Shown here one piece after another: positions 46,917-56,132 of a stretch of 64,000 nucleotides of DNA. Below the pieces are notes generated by a model. It did not search any database. It was given only the letters and a program-made list of their open reading frames with translations, and was not told where the DNA came from. Position 1 is the first letter of the stretch. Each line of letters opens with the position of its first letter. The stretch is taken from NCBI RefSeq assembly GCF_000720485.1, contig NZ_JOAX01000012.1, positions 1-64,000 of the forward strand, read 5' to 3'. The position numbers and the translations under genes are program-made. The stretch comes from Streptomyces ochraceiscleroticus. GTDB taxonomy: Bacteria; Actinomycetota; Actinomycetes; Streptomycetales; Streptomycetaceae.

Positions 46917-47369
46917 TCATCGTCGACGTCCGATGAACAGCGCATCGAGAACGCCGCTCGCGGGCTCCTCCGGGGCATCGGCAGGCTCTCCCAGGCACTC
47001 TTCCGGCTCGGTGAATTCGGCCTGCCGCGCACGCATGTCTCGCTCCTGGACGCCCTGGCGGACGGCCCTCTGCGGGTCACCGGACTCGCCGCGCGCGCCG
47101 GCATCGCGCAGCCCCGGGTCACCGTGGTCCTGCAGGAGCTGGAGGAGCGCGGACTCGTCCAGCGCGAGCGCAGCGCGCACGACCGGCGCTGCATCGAGAC
47201 CTCGCTGACGCCCGCCGGCCGGGAGCTGCTGGAGCGCGCGCGGCAGCGGATGGCCGCGGCGCTCCTCGAAGGGCTGCGCTCGAACGTCGACGAACCGGAG
47301 CGCGCCGTGAGCGCCGCCCGGGATGCCGTAACGACCATGCTGCACGCCATCGAACCGGAGGTCAGTTGA
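46911..47369 (+). CDS. MarR-family transcriptional regulator
   Basis: 152 residues. Winged-helix MarR fold with the recognition region GLAARAGIAQPRVTVVLQELEERGLV and the wing ERSAHDRRCIETSLTPAG. The position of the TATAAT box suggests a leaderless mRNA starting at ATG 46911. Its stop overlaps the TTG start of the FUSC gene (TTGA), so regulator and efflux gene form one operon, probably repressed by the MarR product until a phenolic or similar ligand binds. Confidence 0.92.
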   Translation: MHSSSTSDEQRIENAARGLLRGIGRLSQALFRLGEFGLPRTHVSLLDALADGPLRVTGLAARAGIAQPRVTVVLQELEERGLVQRERSAHDRRCIETSLTPAGRELLERARQRMAAALLEGLRSNVDEPERAVSAARDAVTTMLHAIEPEVS

Positions 47370-50209
47370 CCACGCCAGCCACCGAAACCCCGGACATCAC
47401 CGACGGCCGTACCGGCCGCGATCCGGCCCGCGACAGCGCCGTGGCACCCCGGCGCGTCGGCGGGCCGAGACGCTGGTGGGACTGGGTGCTCGCCGCCGAC
47501 CCCGGACTCGGCCAGCTGCAGGCCGGGTGGCGGACGCTGGTCGCCATGGTCACCGGGCTCGCGACCGGCTACGGGATGTCCGTGGCGCTCGGCCTGCCCG
47601 CCATGCTGGGCATGATGGCCGGCGGCATGATGGGCCTGATGAGCGCGTTCGCCGTCGCCGAGAACACCTGGCAGCGGCTGACCAAGGCCATCGTGTGGAT
47701 GCCGTTCCCGTTCTCTGCGGCGCTGCCGCTCGCCGCCTGGCTGCACCAGTACCGCGTGCTCGAACTCACCATCATGGTGGCCGCGCTCGCGGTGACGTTC
47801 TTCCTCGCCCGGTTCGGCACCCTCGCGCTGCTGGGCGGCATGCTGCTCTTCAACGCCTTCATGGTCGGCATGATGGCGAACGTCCCGCTGAACCTCTGTG
47901 GCGAGATGTTCCTCGTCGCCCTGGTCTCGTCCGTCGCCGTCCTGCTCACCCGGCTTGCGCTGTGCTACCCGATGCCGCGCGAGGACCTGCTCCGTACGCA
48001 GCGTGCCTTCGTCGTCGAGGCCCGCCGGGTCGCCGACGCCGCCACCGATGCGCTGGACCCCGACGCCGACCACGAGGTCGCCGTCAAGCGGATGCGGCGC
48101 AGCCTGCGCCGGCTGAACGTCACCACCGTCACCATCGACGGCCGCCTCGCCCAGCCCGAGGTCGCCGCCGACCCCGACACCGCCGAGCTCCTCCACCGCC
48201 ACCTCTTCGACGCCGAGCTGGCCCTGAAGGGCATCGGCCAGTGCGTCCAGCAGCTCACCCGCCTCCAGGCACCGGCGCACCTCCGGGAGGCCATGGTCGT
48301 CGGCCTGGTCATCACCCGGGACACCCCGCTCGGCCGGGCCGACGCGCTGCGCCCGGCGGCGCAGCTCATCCAGCAGCAGGCCACCGCCGTACTGGAGGCC
48401 GCCGAGGCGGGCTCCGAAGAGGCCGAGGCCGCTGCGCTGGCCCGCCGGGTCGGCCACCTCCTGGACTCGCTCGCCGATTCCCTCGCCCACTGGCTCGACC
48501 TCGGCTGGAACGCGCCGACCGCCCGCGCCAAGGTGCCCTTCCAGCCCACCGTCGCGCTGGAGCAGAACCGCCCGGCCGGCACCGGAGCGGTCGCCCGCCG
48601 GGTCATCGCCGCCCAGAGCGAGAAGGGCTGGCGGCGGGTGGTCCCGTACCTGCGCGCCCCCGTGCACGCCGGGCTCGCCGCCGCCATCGTGTGCCCCATC
48701 ACCGATGCCATCAATCCGCAGCGCTTCTACTGGGGCCTGGTCGGCGTGATGATCACGCTGTTCGGTACCAACACCACCCACGAGAGGCTGCGCAAGCTCG
48801 GCCACCGTATGGCGGGCACCATCGTCGGCGCCGTCGTCGGTGTCGTGCTGCTCCGCCTCATCGGCCCCGGGCACATCTACTGGACGCTCGCCGTCATCGT
48901 GGCCGGACTGACCGTCGGCGCCTGGGGCATGCAGCGCCAGTACGCCTACTGGGTCGCCGGGCTGGTCACCGCCCTGGTCCAGCTCTACGGCCTGTCCACC
49001 CCGTACACGGGCATGGAGAAGCTGCTCAGCGAGCGGCTGCTCGACAACGGGCTCGGCATCGTCATCGCCACCGCCTGTGCCGCGCTGATCTTCCCGGTCT
49101 CCACCCGGAAGATCGCCCAGGAGGCCGAGCGGGGCTACGTCTCGGCGCTGGAACACCTGCTCTCCCAGGTCGCCGAGCGCTGGCAGGACCCCGCGGCCCC
49201 GGTACGGCTGCGCGGCGCCGCCCGTGGTGTGGACGCGGCGCTGTACCAGGTGCGCGGCGTGGCCCGGCCGCTGGTCCGGATGCCCCTCGGCGTCCGCGGC
49301 CGCGGCGCCGAGAACCGCCTCGCGCTGCTCACCGTCGCCACCGGCCACGCCCGCTCCCTCGCCGCCGCGGCCGACATCGACATCGATCTCGCCCCGGAGC
49401 TGGGCCGGCGCGTCGAGCGGATCACCGCCACCTTCGTGGAGTCGCTGCACGCCCTCGACCGGCGCTTCGCCACGGGGGAGCCCGGCGACACCTGGGTACG
49501 CGTCAGTCCGCTCATCCGGGAACTCGAGGACGTGCTGCGCGCACCGGCCGGGCCCCGCGCCGACCGCCTCCACCTGGCGCTGCGGGAGCTGGCCGCGCTG
49601 GACGAGGCGCTGGCCGGTTACGCCGAGGACCGCGGGCTGACCGTCACGACCGCCACCGCGGAACCGGAGCCGGCCACCACGCCCGCGCCGGCCCCGAAGC
49701 GCAGCGCGGCACCGAAGGACGGCATGTCCACGCTGGACCGCCGCACCCAGGCGGCCCTGGCCGCCTGGCTGGCGCACACCCGGCACGACGGCGGGCCGGG
49801 CGCGAAGCAGGTCCCGGTGGCCCCCGTGGCCACGGCGGGCGCCGCGGTGCCGCAGCAGGCCGCCACGGCCGCTCAGTCGCCCGCTGCCGCGCCCCGCGGC
49901 CGTACGGCGTCCTCCGCCGCCCGTACCGCCTCCTCGGCCCGCACGTGCACCGTCAGCGGCTCCCTGCACTGCCCGGACCACCCCGGCGGCTGCGAGGCGT
50001 GGATCACGGTCGTCAGCGACCGCGGCAAGCGCCGCGCGGGCGTCCGGGCGACCGGCGGCCGGTACCGCATCACGGGCCTGGAGCCCGGCGGCTACACCGT
50101 GATCGCCTCGGGCTCGGCGCACGCCCCGACGGCGCGCTTCCTGGCGGTGGACCCCTCCCGGGGCGACGTCCACCACGACATCGAGCTGAAGCCCGCCCAG
50201 CGCCCCTGA
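47366..50209 (+). CDS. FUSC-family membrane protein with C-terminal carboxypeptidase-regulatory-like domain
   Basis: 947 residues. Two membrane blocks (~50-190 and ~430-570), each of about five to six helices, flank cytosolic helical regions, the arrangement of FUSC/aromatic-acid exporter (AaeB-like) proteins. After a Pro/Ala-rich linker, residues ~860-947 form a small beta domain (CTVSGSLHCPDHPGGCEAW, then YRITGLEPGGYTVIASG and HHDIEL), resembling carboxypeptidase regulatory-like folds seen on some actinobacterial transporters. TTG 47366 overlaps the marR stop. Likely an efflux pump for an aromatic or hydrophobic compound; the substrate is unknown. Confidence 0.87.
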   Translation: MTTPATETPDITDGRTGRDPARDSAVAPRRVGGPRRWWDWVLAADPGLGQLQAGWRTLVAMVTGLATGYGMSVALGLPAMLGMMAGGMMGLMSAFAVAENTWQRLTKAIVWMPFPFSAALPLAAWLHQYRVLELTIMVAALAVTFFLARFGTLALLGGMLLFNAFMVGMMANVPLNLCGEMFLVALVSSVAVLLTRLALCYPMPREDLLRTQRAFVVEARRVADAATDALDPDADHEVAVKRMRRSLRRLNVTTVTIDGRLAQPEVAADPDTAELLHRHLFDAELALKGIGQCVQQLTRLQAPAHLREAMVVGLVITRDTPLGRADALRPAAQLIQQQATAVLEAAEAGSEEAEAAALARRVGHLLDSLADSLAHWLDLGWNAPTARAKVPFQPTVALEQNRPAGTGAVARRVIAAQSEKGWRRVVPYLRAPVHAGLAAAIVCPITDAINPQRFYWGLVGVMITLFGTNTTHERLRKLGHRMAGTIVGAVVGVVLLRLIGPGHIYWTLAVIVAGLTVGAWGMQRQYAYWVAGLVTALVQLYGLSTPYTGMEKLLSERLLDNGLGIVIATACAALIFPVSTRKIAQEAERGYVSALEHLLSQVAERWQDPAAPVRLRGAARGVDAALYQVRGVARPLVRMPLGVRGRGAENRLALLTVATGHARSLAAAADIDIDLAPELGRRVERITATFVESLHALDRRFATGEPGDTWVRVSPLIRELEDVLRAPAGPRADRLHLALRELAALDEALAGYAEDRGLTVTTATAEPEPATTPAPAPKRSAAPKDGMSTLDRRTQAALAAWLAHTRHDGGPGAKQVPVAPVATAGAAVPQQAATAAQSPAAAPRGRTASSAARTASSARTCTVSGSLHCPDHPGGCEAWITVVSDRGKRRAGVRATGGRYRITGLEPGGYTVIASGSAHAPTARFLAVDPSRGDVHHDIELKPAQRP

Positions 50210-50230
50210 CCCGCTGAGCCCGCCCCGTGT

Positions 50231-50271
50231 CCGTCCGCCCCCTCCGGGATGCCCCCGGAGGGGGCGGACGG
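50231..50271. terminator. hairpin terminator after the FUSC gene
   Basis: A perfect 17-bp stem (50231-50247 with 50255-50271) closes a 7-base loop. It sits between the FUSC stop and the miaB start. No T run follows. Confidence 0.75.
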
Positions 50272-50302
50272 CCTTCGGGAGCACGTACCCTGGTCGATTG
50301 AG

Positions 50303-51790
50303 ATGAGTGCGAAGACATACGAGGTGCGCACCCACGGGTGCCAGATGAACGTCCATGACTCCGAGCGGCTGGCCGGCCTGCTGGAGGACGCCGGGTACGT
50401 GCCAGCGCCCGAGGGCGCCGACGGTGCGGACGTCGTCGTCTTCAACACCTGCGCGGTACGCGAGAACGCCGACAACAAGCTCTACGGCAACCTCGGCCAG
50501 CTCGCCCCGAAGAAGGCCGCGCGGCCCGGCATGCAGATCGCCGTCGGCGGCTGTCTGGCACAGAAGGACCGCGACACCATCGTGAAGAAGGCGCCCTGGG
50601 TGGACGTCGTCTTCGGTACGCACAACATCGGCAAGCTGCCGGTCCTCCTGGAGCGCGCCCGCGTCCAGGAAGAGGCACAGGTCGAGATCGCCGAGTCGCT
50701 GGAGGCGTTCCCCTCCACGCTGCCCACCCGCCGCGAGAGCGCGTACGCGGCCTGGGTCTCCATCTCCGTCGGCTGCAACAACACCTGCACCTTCTGCATC
50801 GTCCCCGCGCTGCGCGGCAAGGAGAAGGACCGCCGGCCCGGCGACATCCTCGCCGAGATCGAGACCCTGGTCTCCGAGGGCGTCTCCGAGATCACCCTGC
50901 TCGGCCAGAACGTCAACGCCTACGGCTCCGACATCGGCGACCGCGAGGCGTTCTCCAAGCTGCTGCGCGCCTGCGGGAAGATCGAGGGCCTGGAGCGGGT
51001 CCGCTTCACCTCCCCGCACCCCCGCGACTTCACCGACGACGTGATCGCCGCCATGGCCGAGACGGCGAACGTCATGCCGCAGCTCCACATGCCGCTGCAG
51101 TCCGGCTCGGACACCGTCCTGAAGGCCATGCGCCGCTCCTACCGCCAGGAGCGCTTCCTCGGGATCATCGAGAAGGTCCGCGCGGCCATGCCGGACGCGG
51201 CCATCTCCACCGACATCATCGTGGGCTTCCCCGGCGAGACCGAGGAGGACTTCGAACAGACGCTGCACACCGTGCGCGAGTCCCGCTTCGCGCAGGCGTT
51301 CACGTTCCAGTACTCCAAGCGCCCCGGAACTCCGGCCGCGACCATGGGGGGGCAGATCCCCAAGGAGGTCGTCCAGGCCCGCTACGAGCGGCTGGTCGCC
51401 CTCCAGGAGGAGATCTCCTGGGAGGAGAACAAGAAGCAGGTCGGCCGCACCGTCGAGGTCATGGTCGCCGAGGGCGAGGGCCGCAAGGACGGCGCCACGC
51501 ACCGCCTCTCGGGGCGCGCGCCCGACAACCGCCTCGTGCACTTCACCAAGCCGGCCACCGAGGTGCGCCCCGGCGACATGGTGACGGTCGAGATCACCTA
51601 CGCGGCGCCGCACCACCTGCTCGCCGAGGGCGAGGCCGTTGCGGTCCGCCGGACCCGCTCGGGCGACGCCTGGGAGCGCCGCAACGCCGCGCCGGCGCAG
51701 CCCGCCGGGGTCATGCTCGGCCTGCCGACGGTCGGCGCCCCGGAGCCCGCTCCGGCGGAGCCGGCGGGCGGCTGCTGCCCGACCTCCTGA
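50303..51790 (+). CDS. miaB: MiaB, tRNA-2-methylthio-N6-dimethylallyladenosine synthase
   Basis: 495 residues. Methylthiolates i6A37 of tRNAs made by MiaA, whose gene lies 1.4 kb downstream. The N-terminal domain has Cys13, Cys50 and Cys84; the radical SAM core has CNNTCTFC (Cys158, Cys162, Cys165); a TRAM domain occupies ~375-445. The C-terminal tail ends in a CCPTS motif that is not part of the core. ATG 50303 starts [16 protein letters not shown] as in orthologues. Confidence 0.95.
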   Translation: MSAKTYEVRTHGCQMNVHDSERLAGLLEDAGYVPAPEGADGADVVVFNTCAVRENADNKLYGNLGQLAPKKAARPGMQIAVGGCLAQKDRDTIVKKAPWVDVVFGTHNIGKLPVLLERARVQEEAQVEIAESLEAFPSTLPTRRESAYAAWVSISVGCNNTCTFCIVPALRGKEKDRRPGDILAEIETLVSEGVSEITLLGQNVNAYGSDIGDREAFSKLLRACGKIEGLERVRFTSPHPRDFTDDVIAAMAETANVMPQLHMPLQSGSDTVLKAMRRSYRQERFLGIIEKVRAAMPDAAISTDIIVGFPGETEEDFEQTLHTVRESRFAQAFTFQYSKRPGTPAATMGGQIPKEVVQARYERLVALQEEISWEENKKQVGRTVEVMVAEGEGRKDGATHRLSGRAPDNRLVHFTKPATEVRPGDMVTVEITYAAPHHLLAEGEAVAVRRTRSGDAWERRNAAPAQPAGVMLGLPTVGAPEPAPAEPAGGCCPTS

Positions 51791-51884
51791 GCACCCGCTC
51801 CGGCCCCGTTCCCGCACCGCCCACGCGTGCCGGACACGGGGCCGCGGACGGACGCCCCACGGTGGCGGGGATACGCTGCGGACC

Positions 51885-52604
51885 ATGCTCGTAGCTGCTG
51901 CTCTGTGTCCCTGTCCGCCGCTGCTCGTCCCCGAGGTCGCCGGCGGCGCCGCGGCCGAACTGGACGGCCTGCGGGCCGCCTGTACGGACGCGGTCGGCGT
52001 GCTCGCGGCCGCGCGGGCCGACCGGCTGGTCGTCGTCGGCCCCGCCGGGCCCGAAGGCCGCGGGGCGTTCAAGGAGGGGGCCCCGGGGTCCCTCGCCGGA
52101 TTCGGCGTGGACCGCTCCGTACGACTCGGCGCACCGGACGGCGAAGGCGCCGCGGAGGGCAGGCGGCTGCCGCCCTCCCTGGCCATCGGAGCGTGGCTCC
52201 TGGAGAGCGCGGACTGGGGCGGCGTTCCCGTGACCGCCCTCGGGGTGGGCGAACCGCTCGAACCGGAGAAGTGCCTGGGCGCCGGACGCCAGCTCGCGGC
52301 GTCGGCCGAGCGCGTGGCCCTGCTGGTGATGGGCGACGGCAGCGCCTGCCGTACGGTCAAGGCGCCCGGTTACTACGACGAGCGCGCCGAGGCGTTCGAC
52401 GCGGAGCTGGCCCGCATGCTGGGCGGCGCGGACGCCGCCGCACTGGGGGCGCTGGACGAGGAGCCCGCGCAGTCGCTCAAGGTCTCCGGCCGCGCCTGCT
52501 GGCAGGTCCTCGCGGGGGCCGCGGAAGGTGCCGGGCTGGGCGGCGAGCTGCTCCGCGAGGAGGCGCCGTACGGGGTCGGGTACTTCGTGGCCGCCTGGTC
52601 CTGA
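51885..52604 (+). CDS. class III extradiol dioxygenase (LigB)-like protein
   Basis: 239 residues of the LigB/MEMO-like fold. The N-terminal PPLLVPEV segment and GDGSACRTVKAPGYYDERA are family marks. The position where dioxygenases have a metal-binding His (PHPP) is Cys here (CPCPP), so it may not bind iron. Function unknown. TACGCT at 51872-51877 ends 7 bases before the ATG, suggesting a leaderless mRNA. It sits between miaB and a convergent small gene. Confidence 0.78.
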   Translation: MLVAAALCPCPPLLVPEVAGGAAAELDGLRAACTDAVGVLAAARADRLVVVGPAGPEGRGAFKEGAPGSLAGFGVDRSVRLGAPDGEGAAEGRRLPPSLAIGAWLLESADWGGVPVTALGVGEPLEPEKCLGAGRQLAASAERVALLVMGDGSACRTVKAPGYYDERAEAFDAELARMLGGADAAALGALDEEPAQSLKVSGRACWQVLAGAAEGAGLGGELLREEAPYGVGYFVAAWS

Positions 52605-52649
52605 CCGGCCCGCCGCGGGCCCCACAAGCGGGATACCGGCGGACGACGA

Positions 52650-52678
52650 TGGCCGGGGACCACTCGGATCCCCGGCCA
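52650..52678. terminator. hairpin between convergent LigB-like and MT0933-type genes
   Basis: TGGCCGGGGA (52650-52659) pairs with TCCCCGGCCA (52669-52678) across a 9-base loop. It can end transcription from both sides; there is no T run. Confidence 0.65.
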
Positions 52679-52701
52679 CCGGTCCGTGGGCTCCGCCCGC
52701 C

Positions 52702-52989
52702 TCACATCGGGTCGCCCGGCCGCCGCTCCGTGCCCGGGCCCCCGGCGGTCCCGCCGTCCGTGCCGCGGGTGTGCTTGCCCTGGCTCTCGGACATCCGGCG
52801 CAGGGCTTCCTTCGCCTTGGTCGTGCCGGTGCCGATCTGGCCGCTGTACTTGCCCTTCGTCCTGGCATCGGCCGCCCTGCTGGCCTTGTCCAGACTCTGA
52901 TCGATCTTGTCCTCGTGCTGGTGCGCGAAGTCACCGGCCTTGTCCTTGAGGAGGCCGGCCTTGGCCTTGAGATTGTCCAGCAGGCCCAT
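52702..52989 (-). CDS. small MT0933-type (Rv0909 antitoxin-like, CsbD-like) protein
   Basis: 95 residues, hydrophilic and lysine-rich. The N-terminus MGLLDNLKAKAGLLKDKAGD and DKIDQSLDKASRAAD followed by TKGKYSGQI match the MT0933/Rv0909 family, which is annotated as antitoxin. No toxin gene is beside it, so a stress-response role like CsbD proteins fits better. ATG 52989 has GGAAGGTGG just upstream. A strong SigB-like promoter lies ~55 bases before the start. The C-terminus is Gly/Thr-rich and disordered. Confidence 0.82.
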   Translation of the reverse strand: MGLLDNLKAKAGLLKDKAGDFAHQHEDKIDQSLDKASRAADARTKGKYSGQIGTGTTKAKEALRRMSESQGKHTRGTDGGTAGGPGTERRPGDPM

Positions 52990-53043
52990 GAGCCACCTTC
53001 CTTGGTCGGAGGACGCATGGTTCATAACGCCCATACCTGGGCT

Positions 53044-53067
53044 TTACCCTACTCTTGTGGCCTAAAC
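53044..53067 (-). promoter_or_regulatory. SigB-type stress promoter of the MT0933-type gene
   Basis: On the minus strand GTTTAG (53062-53067), 12 bases, then GGGTAA (53044-53049) match the general-stress consensus GTTT(A)A-N12-15-GGG(A/T)A(A/T) nearly perfectly. They lie 55 bases before the ATG at 52989. Confidence 0.75.
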
Positions 53068-53160
53068 CCCGCTTCTGCTCGCGCGGCGAGGGGCCCTTCG
53101 GGGAGCGGGCCGTACGGTGCCTCGTTCGAAACCGCCCGCGCGGTTTGACAGACTGGCGCG

Positions 53161-54111
53161 GTGAACAACGCAGTTCCCGCACCGCGGGTCATCGCCGTCG
53201 TCGGCCCCACCGCGGCCGGCAAGTCCGATCTGGGCGTCGCCCTCGCCCGGCGCTTCGGCGGCGAGGTCGTCAACGCCGACTCCATGCAGCTCTACCGTGG
53301 CATGGACATCGGCACCGCCAAGCTCACCCAGGAGGAGCGGGACGGCGTGCCGCACCACCTCCTGGACATCTGGGACGTCACCCAGGCGGCGAGCGTCGCG
53401 GAGTACCAGCGGCTGGCCCGCGCCGAGATCGACCGGCTGCTCGCCCAGGGGCGCACCGCCGTCCTGGTGGGCGGCTCCGGCCTCTACGTGCGCGGTGCGC
53501 TGGACAACCTGGAGTTCCCCGGGACCGACCCCGAGGTGCGCGCCCGGCTGGAGGCCGAGCTGGACCAGGAGGGCAGCGGCGTACTGCACGCCCGGCTGGC
53601 GGCCGCCGACCCCGAGGCGGCGCGCGCGATCCTGCCGAGCAACGGGCGCCGCATCGTCCGCGCCCTGGAGGTCATCGAGATCACCGGGCGCCCCTTCACG
53701 GCGAACCTGCCCGGCCCCGGTGACCAGCGCGAGGTCTATGCCGGCACCGTGCAGATCGGCGTCGACGTGGCCCGCCCCGAACTGGACGAGCGGATCACCG
53801 TACGAGTGGACCGCATGTGGGAGGCGGGGCTCGTGGCCGAGGTACGCGCGCTGGAGGCGCAGGGCCTGCGCGAAGGGCGTACGGCCTCCCGCGCGCTCGG
53901 GTACCAGCAGGTGCTGGCGTACCTCGCGGGGGAGTGCACCGAGGACGAGGCGCGGGCCGAGACCGTACGCGCCACCAAACGCTTCGCGCGCCGCCAGGAC
54001 TCGTGGTTCCGGCGGGACCCGAGGGTCCACTGGCTCAGCGGTGCCGCCGAGGTCCGGGAGGAACTTCCGGAGCGCGCGCTGGCGTTGCTCGAACGACCGG
54101 TCACAGCCTGA
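53161..54111 (+). CDS. miaA: MiaA, tRNA dimethylallyltransferase
   Basis: 316 residues. Adds the isopentenyl group to A37 of tRNAs reading UNN codons. P-loop GPTAAGKS at 15-22, then VNADSMQLYRGMDIGTAK, HHLLDI and the GGSGLYVRG segment. The RQDSWFRRDP motif is near the C-terminus. GTG 53161 has no ribosome site; the mRNA may be leaderless. Together with miaB it supplies the ms2i6A37 pathway. Confidence 0.94.
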   Translation: MNNAVPAPRVIAVVGPTAAGKSDLGVALARRFGGEVVNADSMQLYRGMDIGTAKLTQEERDGVPHHLLDIWDVTQAASVAEYQRLARAEIDRLLAQGRTAVLVGGSGLYVRGALDNLEFPGTDPEVRARLEAELDQEGSGVLHARLAAADPEAARAILPSNGRRIVRALEVIEITGRPFTANLPGPGDQREVYAGTVQIGVDVARPELDERITVRVDRMWEAGLVAEVRALEAQGLREGRTASRALGYQQVLAYLAGECTEDEARAETVRATKRFARRQDSWFRRDPRVHWLSGAAEVREELPERALALLERPVTA

Positions 54112-54290
54112 TCACGTCCTGGCATCGGGACGCTCCGGCCGTCATCGGGCCCCCTGAGGGCGTGTCATTATCGACCATCGACCGAGCCGTGGCGTCTGGA
54201 ACTGGGAGGGCATTGGCGATGGAGGCCCGCCCTCGGAGCAGAGCGCAGCAGCCGGAAGCACCGCGCGAACAGCGCGGCGGAGGGGAACCG

Positions 54291-54920
54291 ATGACCGGTC
54301 ACGGGCCGGGCCGGGTGCCGGCGCTCGACGACGCCGGACCGGCCGCCGGCACCGGACTGCCGCGGGGCGACAGGGCCGCCGCCGAGGACGCCCCGCTCCC
54401 GGACGAGGACCTGTTCCCGGACGACGGCCTGCTCGCCGGTGCGGAGCGGCCGGGGGACGACGACCGGCTGACGGCCGACGACGGGCCGGCGGGCGACGCG
54501 GGCCTGGAGGACGCGACCGCGCTGGACGGTTCCGACGGACCCGACGCGCAGCCGGAGGACGACCGGCCGGCCGAGGACGTCGCGTCCTTCCGGGAGCTGC
54601 GGCCGCCGCGCCGCCTCCGCCTGTGGCAGCTCGCCCCCATCGTGGGGCTGGCCGCCGTCGGCTCCCTGATGTTCGCCTTTCCGCTGGCGTTCGAATTCGG
54701 CGGGGACGGCGGCGCCGTCTTCGCGATGCTCGGGCTGCTGCTGTGCTGCTGCGCGGCCGGCTGGGGCATGATGGCCGCCCGCCGGGTCGGCCACACCTGG
54801 CCGGGCCTGGCCGCCCGCGGTTCGGGTCGGCGCACGGACTGGCGTGTGGTGGCCGTGTACGTCGCGGTCGTCCTGGTACTCGCGGCCCTCGCGATCTGGC
54901 GCGTGGCCCGGCTGCGCTGA
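54291..54920 (+). CDS. hypothetical membrane protein with acidic N-terminus
   Basis: 209 residues, not recognised. Residues 1-105 are very acidic and disordered (Asp/Glu/Gly/Ala/Pro). Three hydrophobic segments follow at about 117-135, 142-162 and 185-205; the second contains LLLCCCAAGWG. ATG 54291 is chosen for its GGAGGGG site at good spacing; an upstream in-frame ATG near 54221 would add ~23 residues. Position between miaA and dapF is conserved in streptomycetes as far as I recall. Confidence 0.68.
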   Translation: MTGHGPGRVPALDDAGPAAGTGLPRGDRAAAEDAPLPDEDLFPDDGLLAGAERPGDDDRLTADDGPAGDAGLEDATALDGSDGPDAQPEDDRPAEDVASFRELRPPRRLRLWQLAPIVGLAAVGSLMFAFPLAFEFGGDGGAVFAMLGLLLCCCAAGWGMMAARRVGHTWPGLAARGSGRRTDWRVVAVYVAVVLVLAALAIWRVARLR

Positions 54921-55036
54921 CCGGCCGGCGCCGCCTCCGTACGCGGCGTGCCTGCTTCCGTATGCGGCCCGCCCCGCCTCCGTCGGCGGCGTGCCCGCAT
55001 GCGGCCGCTGTCGGTGGTGCCCCGTACGATTCAAGG

Positions 55037-55927
55037 GTGAGCAACGAGCGCATTGCCTTCCTCAAGGGCCACGGCACCGAGAACGACTTCGTGATCGTCC
55101 CCGACCCGGACGGGCGGCTGGAGCTGCCCGCGTCCCTGGTCGCGCGGCTCTGCGACCGCCGGGCCGGCATCGGCGGCGACGGCGTGCTGCACGTCGTACG
55201 GTCCGCGGCGCACCCCGAGGCGCGTGCCATGGCCGACGAGGCCGAGTGGTTCATGGACTACCGCAACGGCGACGGCTCGGTCGCCGAGATGTGCGGCAAC
55301 GGCGTCCGGGTGTTCGCGCGCTACCTCGAGCACGCCGGGCTGGTGGAGGCCGGCGATCTGGCGATCGCCACCCGGGCGGGCGTGCGCCGCGTGCACCTCG
55401 CCAAGGACGCCGCGGGCCCCGGGACGGGCGAGGTCACCGTCACCATGGGCCGCGCCGAGCTCCCCGAGGAGCAGGTCACGGTCACGGTCGGCGGCCGAAG
55501 CTGGCCCGCGCGCAACGTGAACATGGGCAATCCGCACGCCGTCGCCTTCGTCGAGGACCTCGACCACGCCGGTGACCTGCTCAGCGCTCCGCCGTTCAGC
55601 CCCGCCGCCGTGTACCCGGACGGAGTCAACGTCGAGTTCGTCGTCGACCGCGGCCCGCGCCATGTCGCGATGCGGGTCCACGAGCGCGGCTCCGGCGAGA
55701 CCCGCTCCTGCGGCACGGGTGCCTGTGCGGTCGCCGTCGCCGCCGCCCGCCGGGACGGCGACGACCCCGCGATCACGGGCAGCCCCGTCTCGTACACCGT
55801 CGACGTCCCCGGCGGCCGGCTCGTGATCACCGAGCTGCCGGACGGCACGGTCGAGATGACCGGCCCCGCGGTGATCGTCGCCGAGGGCACGATCGACCCC
55901 GCCTGGCTGGCCGCGGCCACCGCCTGA
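55037..55927 (+). CDS. dapF: DapF, diaminopimelate epimerase
   Basis: 296 residues. Converts LL- to meso-diaminopimelate. Both catalytic cysteines are present: Cys86 in EMCGNGVRVF and Cys225 in RSCGTGACA. The substrate segments GTENDFV and GNPHAV are intact. Streptomycete vegetative walls use LL-DAP, so the enzyme here mainly feeds lysine synthesis and spore-specific needs. GTG 55037 lies 6 bases after TACGAT (55025-55030), suggesting a leaderless transcript. Confidence 0.95.
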   Translation: MSNERIAFLKGHGTENDFVIVPDPDGRLELPASLVARLCDRRAGIGGDGVLHVVRSAAHPEARAMADEAEWFMDYRNGDGSVAEMCGNGVRVFARYLEHAGLVEAGDLAIATRAGVRRVHLAKDAAGPGTGEVTVTMGRAELPEEQVTVTVGGRSWPARNVNMGNPHAVAFVEDLDHAGDLLSAPPFSPAAVYPDGVNVEFVVDRGPRHVAMRVHERGSGETRSCGTGACAVAVAAARRDGDDPAITGSPVSYTVDVPGGRLVITELPDGTVEMTGPAVIVAEGTIDPAWLAAATA

Positions 55928-56132
55928 GACCGGTTCCGGGGCCGTCCGGGGGCGGCCCTCGTACGGTAACGGGGTACCGCCGAAGTTTCGCTCGAATGGG
56001 TGATCCGTTTCACTCTGGGCGAGAGGCGGTGAGCGGTGCGTGATGGGCTCGGTAGCATCAAGCACCGGCCCGGACACCGCCGTCACCGCCTGATCGCGTC
56101 CGGCCGCCGGTCGATGCTGCCGGAGGTGCCCC

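Noticed and set aside
46556..52360. A 1934-codon open frame on the minus strand across marR, the FUSC gene and miaB
   Set aside because: It is antisense to three well-supported genes, consists of low-complexity Gly/Arg/Asp/Val sequence and has no domains. It is open only because of high GC content.
52702..52989. A complete toxin-antitoxin pair
   Set aside because: Only the MT0933-type gene is present; neighbours are miaA and a LigB-fold gene and no toxin frame adjoins it.
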